Shown piece by piece: positions 59,401 to 64,000 of a DNA stretch of 64,000 nt. Under the pieces are notes generated by a model. It saw nothing but the letters and a program-made list of their open reading frames with translations, searched no databases and was not told where the DNA came from. The position numbers were made by a program, and so were the translations under genes. Source of the stretch: Aldrovandia affinis. Taxonomy: Eukaryota > Chordata > Actinopteri > Notacanthiformes > Halosauridae. Position 1 is the first letter of the stretch, and each line of letters begins with the position of its first letter. The stretch lies in assembly GCA_029706075.1 (NCBI GenBank), contig JAINUG010000721.1:1-64000 (forward strand). The letters run 5' to 3'.

Positions 59401-60689
59401 AGTTAGCCTACTGCTGAGTAACTCTTGAATCTTTTGCATTTCTGCAATCCCCTCCTCCACATTCTGAATTTGTGTTTCTGCCCCTTCAATGCGTGTTTTG
59501 GCTTCTTCGAGTCTTTAAAAAAAAAATTAATTAATGTATTTTTCTGATTTTACCCCGTTTTTCTCACAATTTGGTAGCCAATTACTCCCGGGTGTAGTCC
59601 GGGTGGACTAGCACTAAGAGACTTTTCATCGTCAATTTCCTTACGTTCAGGCTGTTCAGGGTCTTTCTTTTGTTTCCACCGTATTCCTGTCAATACCCCC
59701 TTCTTCATCGTCCCGTATTATTCCACCTTTAGAACTTTATGTACACAGTTTTGGGCCTTTTTCTACATTATTGTCGAGAGAGCTTTTCTTTATGCTACCA
59801 TTTGCTGGCCTGCTTAAACCGGAAGTCGCGATTTACAATTTTAAATGATCTTATTTTAGAATGTAAAAAAATCTCATTCTGATATCCTTAGACATGTTCA
59901 CAGAGTTTGGGCAGATTACATCCCACTCTTCCATACTGAACGTCAGGTTCAGGTCCCTTTCCCATCTTATTTTTAATGCATTGGGTACTTTGATGCTCTC
60001 CAGGAAGATGTTAGAATAGTGAAATGAAGCCTCGTGTCCTGTTCCGTAGACCATGGTGATGCGAGCAAGCAGATCAGAGTGTTGAGGAGAAACCCTGGGT
60101 GAGCCAAATACCCCAGACAATAAATGCCTCATCTTGTCTCAGTGGTGTCAGAGCTGTGTGAGTGAGTGTGTAAGAGTGCTCCAGTCTCAGTGGTGTCACA
60201 GCTGTGTGAGTGAGTGTGTGAATGAATGTGTAAAAGTGCTCCAGTCTCAGTGGTGTCAGAGCTGTGTAAGTGAGTGTGTAAGTGAGTGTGTTAAAGTGCT
60301 CCAGTCTCAGTGGTGTCAGAGCTGTGTGAGTGAGTGTGTAAGTGAGTTTGTAAAAGTGCTCCAGGTGCAGAGTGGTGAGGGAGGTGCTCAGTGTGTGTTT
60401 CTCTCTCCAGGTGTCCATGTTTTCCAGAGGATGTGCGGCTGTGAGTGGGATGATGAGACCGGGATCACAGACGTGTTTAATAATTATGGATACGACGGGG
60501 AAGACTTCCTTTTCTTTGATTTGAAGAACACAAGATGGATTTCTCCTTCACCACAGGGAGTCAGCACAGCACTCGAGTGGAATTATTTCCCAGCTCATCT
60601 TGAGTACAGTAAGAGCACCCTGACCCAGGAGTGCATTGAGGCGCTGAAGAAGTATGTGAGCTACGGGACGAGCACTCTGGAGAGAACAG
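47406..60689 (+). CDS. MHC class I heavy chain gene C, partial (leader, alpha1, alpha2)
   Basis: Leader 47406-47463, alpha1 54026-54286, alpha2 60411-60689, all open and phase 1. No alpha3 exon occurs in the remaining 3.3 kb. As gene A intron 3 is 5.7 kb, the rest probably lies beyond 64000. By alignment to HLA numbering it keeps Y7, Y59, R84, the N86 sequon (FNQT), T143, W147 and Y171, but K146 is Glu (TALEWN), Y159 is Thr (KSTL) and W167 is Ala (EALKK). This suggests a groove with altered peptide termini, as in non-classical class I. Membrane anchoring cannot be judged here. Confidence 0.82.
47911..48330. repeat. Inverted repeat, 122-bp arms
   Basis: Arms 47911-48032 and 48209-48330 are near-perfect reverse complements (ggcagccgtgtttcgtgtcc against ggacacgaaacacggctacc). 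The 176-bp loop is not repeated. It lies directly before LINE sequence and may be a terminal structure of a small DNA element or a foldback. Confidence 0.9.
48331..50560 (+). mobile_element. LINE endonuclease and linker fragment, split
   Basis: Before the inserted DNA transposon it reads [18 protein letters not shown], the start of a LINE endonuclease domain. After it (49624-50340) come [37 protein letters not shown] and the linker [22 protein letters not shown] last piece (50460-50560, [20 protein letters not shown]) precedes a missing RT. Several frame breaks. I cannot fix the clade. Confidence 0.72.
48524..49620 (+). mobile_element. DNA transposon, 1097 bp, 24-bp inverted termini
   Basis: Ends tgacccttcgctaaaccacg and cgtggtttagcgaagggtca, with ATT on both sides (48521-48523 and 49621-49623). 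It splits a LINE reading. Inside at 48590-48793 a short reading ([28 protein letters not shown]) resembles the N-terminal part of the YqaJ/SWIM-type proteins of ISL2EU-like elements (tentative). Most coding sequence is deleted. Confidence 0.82.
50561..51861. other. Gene C intron 1, mostly unrecognised, with a short tandem repeat
   Basis: At 51098-51210 about five copies of a 20-24-bp unit (ctcctctatgggggccctgg). The surrounding 50700-51640 has broken readings on both strands (for example [18 protein letters not shown] on minus) that suggest an old element, but I do not recognise it. Confidence 0.55.
51862..52493. repeat. Duplicated block of unit C (copy at 2064-2696)
   Basis: Almost identical to the block beside gene A, with the same Tc1 next to it. 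It ties units A and C together. Confidence 0.75.
52494..53733 (-). mobile_element. Tc1/mariner transposon, complete ends, 1240 bp
   Basis: TA on both sides (52492-52493 and 53734-53735). Inverted ends cactgccc and aggcagtg followed by aaaaaaagtcac/gtgactttttt. The minus-strand transposase is split by indels: N-terminal HTH (53574-53190; [19 protein letters not shown]), middle with the first catalytic Asp (WSDESRFTL), C-terminal with the second Asp and Glu ([18 protein letters not shown]). A poly(A) run (53163-53180) is one frameshift site. Unit B has no Tc1 here (32918), unit A has a truncated copy. Confidence 0.94.
52525..53574 (-). pseudogene. Tc1 transposase, frameshifted
   Basis: Three readings (53574-53050, 53182-52910, 52923-52525) together give a full-length DDE transposase of about 340 residues with the paired-like HTH domain, SDES, FQDDN and IENLW. 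At least two frameshifts remain, one in a homopolymer, so it is a recent but dead gene. Confidence 0.88.
54026..54286 (+). CDS. Gene C exon 2, alpha1 domain
   Basis: 261 bp, canonical sites. [23 protein letters not shown], ending RRFNQTQG with the sequon. The first 112 bp equal gene B exactly; the helix part differs at 17 codons, 15 non-synonymous. Confidence 0.93.
55095..56114 (-). pseudogene. L1 ORF2 reverse transcriptase, 339 codons open
   Basis: Reads [33 protein letters not shown] and [17 protein letters not shown], the L1 RT palm and thumb, up to a C-terminal segment. Fingers are upstream in other frames (56528-56298 [17 protein letters not shown]; 56385-56179 [20 protein letters not shown]). 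The catalytic FADD is intact, but frame breaks near 56130-56380 and further upstream inactivate the element. Confidence 0.87.
57451..57600 (+). mobile_element. tRNA-derived SINE, full-length
   Basis: ggttctctgtggcccagttg, gtagagcacagcg, box B gggttcaatcccc, then tail gtaagtcgctttggataaaa and gcgtctgctaaatggcg. The tRNA-like head could pass for a tRNA gene, but the cloverleaf is followed by the SINE body and tail. Confidence 0.9.
57673..58029 (+). mobile_element. tRNA-Glu-like SINE with 11-bp target duplication
   Basis: Head cctcccgcgtggtccagtgg, ttacaatgttcgacgctggc, box B ggggttcaattccc, 350-bp body, A-rich tail. The flank aattaatatag occurs on both sides (57662-57672 and 58030-58040). Full-length counterpart of 28411-28668. 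Confidence 0.93.
58627..59708 (-). pseudogene. L1 ORF1 (RNA-binding protein), split
   Basis: Minus-strand ORF1: [20 protein letters not shown], a coiled-coil-like section ([20 protein letters not shown]), an RRM-like section ([16 protein letters not shown]) and a basic C-terminus (58760-59196). It is interrupted by a SINE tail fragment (59517-59612) and a frame change near 59200-59240. In L1 elements it packages the RNA. Confidence 0.78.
59517..59612 (-). mobile_element. SINE tail fragment inside L1 ORF1
   Basis: Minus strand reads cccgggagtaattggctacc and aaattgtgagaaaaacgggg followed by A-rich sequence, the tail of the tRNA-Glu-like SINE. Confidence 0.7.
59838..60134 (-). mobile_element. 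Older L1 remnant, shared with gene B (34306-34604)
   Basis: About 97% like the unit B piece, including ccagacaataaatgcctcat before the minisatellite. The L1 at 54450-59835 lies between its left and right parts. Confidence 0.82.
60135..60363 (+). repeat. Intron 2 minisatellite, about 4 units
   Basis: Same 12n-bp unit as 36791-38366 (gtctcagtggtgtcagagct, gtaagtgagtgt), directly followed by 47 bp and the alpha2 exon. Unit number is far lower than in gene B. Confidence 0.95.
60411..60689 (+). CDS. Gene C exon 3, alpha2 domain
   Basis: 279 bp, intact. [34 protein letters not shown] and YGTSTLERT. An extra cysteine lies in RMCGCEW. Residues equivalent to K146, Y159 and W167 are replaced by E, T and A. 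Confidence 0.92.
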
Positions 60690-61126
60690 GTACAGCAGCA
60701 CTGAGAGCTCAACTACACTACAAACATCCTGCACTCTGCTCAACACTCAACACTCTGCTCAACACCATTCACCCTTCAAATACACAGCAGCACTGACAGC
60801 ATTAACACAACCACCATGTTAAACATGTTCAACTGGATGTCTTTATAACAGCCCTTTGATGATTATCACACACGTGGTGTTCACAGTTACAGAAAGGTTT
60901 TGTTTGTGATGGGAATGTGTTGAATGAGTGCTAAAAGATAACGATGCTTATCTTGCACTGGTACATTCTGTTTACATGCTGTGGTGTGTCAGGTCCTGAC
61001 TCAGTCTAACCTCTGCGCACTCTGTTTTTAAAATATTTAAAATAAGCAAGTATAACTTTTTCATTACTAACACAACATTACAGTTCAGCAGTGACACATT
61101 TTATAAGTGCTTTAATTAGGGCTGAC
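60690..61126 (+). other. Gene C intron 3 start
   Basis: Matches gene A intron 3 up to cacacgtggtgt (60878), where gene A has the Tx1 LINE and gene C continues uninterrupted, giving the empty site. No gene. Confidence 0.8.
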
Positions 61127-61359
61127 CCCATTTAGTCGACTGGTCGATTGTTTGGTTGATGGGCTGTTGGTCAATCGAGATTTGTTTTGGTCGAGCAGCC
61201 GCGCAAAATATAATTAAAAAATTAAAAAATAACAAATTCTCAGCATGAGACACTTAGATTCGCGCCACAGTTCGGCGTGCTTGTCAGTAGAATAATCCAT
61301 TCTGGACGCTGCGGGTATGGCAGTGACAGTCCTTCACTCTTAACATAGTTAGGCCTATA

Positions 61360-62920
<1,561 letters not shown>

Positions 62921-63139
62921 TATATGTTCTCTTAATTATATTAGGAAAATTATACAGTATATTATATTATATTATTAAGGTAATAGTCATGTTGTAAATA
63001 ATTCTGCAAAACTAATAAAAGTAACATTTTATAATAAATGTGTTTTGCTAATTGTATGGTTTATATATTTATAACTAACATGCGTAACACCCCCTTTCAT
63101 GTAGCCTATATTGTATCCTTCTTGTTTTAGGCACGCAAA

Positions 63140-63310
63140 TGTGCATTTTACATTTTTACATTTTAAGCATTTAGCAGACGCTCTTATCCAGAGCGACTTA
63201 CAAGATGTGCATTAATACATGGTAGGAACAATCATAGATCGCGCAAGAGATCGCAGTGCAGTATACAGCGATAGACATCATTGCAGGCAGCTGCGTACCA
63301 TACCTGTAAC
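63140..63310 (-). mobile_element. SINE-like tail fragment
   Basis: tttagcagacgctcttatcc and agagcgacttacaag on the + strand are the inverse of the SINE tail. The rest is not recognised. Confidence 0.6.
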
Positions 63311-63602
63311 ACTGGGAAGGAAAAGGTTCGTAAAATTATTATTATTATTATTATTGTAGATTTGCCTACAGTTAAGATTAGTGATATAGGCATACTTTAA
63401 TTACTCATTTAGATATAACCTAAGAACATAGGAACTAATCTGGAGTATAGCAGCATTTCGTTTTAGTCGCGGACGATCCAAACTTTGCAAGCGCGTCTTC
63501 CAAGGCAGGGTTTATGTTAATAAAACGAGGAGCAGCCTTTTGCCAAAAAATGTGGACCAGCTAGTGTTCCTGTGCCATAACATGAAACGACTGGGGAAGT
63601 AG

Positions 63603-64000
63603 GCCATCGGATGGTCTCTGACTCGAGTAAGTTATTTTCGATAGGCTATAGCCACTTTATGTTCAGCTTTAGGCTACAATTTAAGACATTAGGTGTGATC
63701 ATTTGTTTGTTAGCCTATTTTTTTGCAAAAGATATTTTAAATCCCAATGAGACCAACCTGGTTGATTCAGTAAAACATAGCCTATGCGTTAGAATGTGTT
63801 ATGGTTGTGGTCAAATAAAAGAATCGGCCTATTATGTGGCCATACCGCAACTTCACAAGCGCAACGGCAGAATCTGCAAGGGCAGCATGAAGAGGAGGCT
63901 CGGAACGGATACGTTTTTTCTTTCTTTCAGGTAATCTTGAACTCCAGCTCCATAAAGTCATTAGCCTATTGTTACTAATTTGTGTCATTCACTTAAGAAA
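63603..64000. other. Unrecognised end of window
   Basis: A + strand frame of 107 codons (63611-63934) has no recognised domain and is probably chance; it may still belong to the hAT remnant. Confidence 0.5.

Larger units (their letters stand above)
54450..59835 (-). mobile_element. Nearly full-length L1-type LINE, minus strand
   Basis: 5' end at the right (59835). ORF1 starts about 59708 ([20 protein letters not shown]) and ends 58627. ORF2 begins about 58110 with the endonuclease ([45 protein letters not shown]) and continues with the RT (56528-55095, catalytic FADD in [12 protein letters not shown]) to the C-terminal Cys-rich region (54785-54435). Two SINEs interrupt ORF2 and a SINE fragment interrupts ORF1. 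It replaced about 0.7 kb of an older L1 remnant shared with gene B. Confidence 0.88.

Noticed and set aside
63611..63934. 107-codon frame at the right edge
   Set aside because: No domain, signal or codon evidence; probably chance or the remnant of a hAT flank.

Overview
This is nuclear DNA of a ray-finned fish, most likely a teleost. The evidence is split-exon MHC class I genes whose residues resemble the teleost U lineage, several tRNA-derived SINEs with the fish-type 3' tail (cgctctggataagagcgtctgctaaatg-like), fish L2, L1 and Tx1 LINEs, many Tc1/mariner and hAT elements, and abundant CA/CT microsatellites. There is no bacterial content. I cannot name the species.

The window holds a tandem array of three MHC class I genes, all on the + strand and each swollen by transposons. 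Gene A has alpha1 at 5812-6072, alpha2 at 8188-8466, alpha3 at 14129-14431, TM at 14656-14766 and a tail to 15066. Its leader exon should lie left of the window. Gene A looks intact from alpha1 through TM and keeps most peptide-anchor residues, but its cytoplasmic tail is remodelled because the exon 6 splice donor is gone. Gene B (leader 28165-28222 to tail stop 43773) has all seven coding exons. It carries a +1 frameshift in alpha2, has lost the conserved alpha1 N-glycosylation site and has lost paralogous sequence just upstream of its leader, so it is probably a pseudogene or makes a truncated product. Gene C (leader 47406-47463, alpha1 54026-54286, alpha2 60411-60689) is open as far as seen and runs out of the window. 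It has altered groove anchors. All exons have phase-1 boundaries, as in class I genes.

The rest is repetitive. Left edge: two L2 LINEs and a truncated Tc1. Gene A introns: an LTR-like insertion and a Tx1 LINE carrying a Harbinger-like and a hAT element. 3' of gene A (17.8-23.3 kb): a Tc1 split by a hAT that itself carries a solo LTR and SINEs, then a 1.63-kb foldback Tc1 with 740-bp arms. 25-32 kb: LINE endonuclease fragment, minisatellites and inverted copies of a DNA element around the gene B leader. Gene B intron 2: L1 tail, a hAT with a clean 8-bp target duplication, and a 1.6-kb minisatellite of 12n-bp units. Gene B intron 3: a 2.6-kb pure polypyrimidine tract. Gene B intron 6: a 961-bp solo LTR. 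Gene C intron 1: palindrome, LINE with an inserted DNA transposon, Tc1. Gene C intron 2: a nearly full-length L1 on the minus strand. Right edge: a near-intact Tc1 inside a hAT remnant.

The three gene units are paralogous duplicates. Shared and private insertions give a relative history, and the alpha1 exons of B and C differ almost only by amino-acid-changing substitutions in the groove helix.
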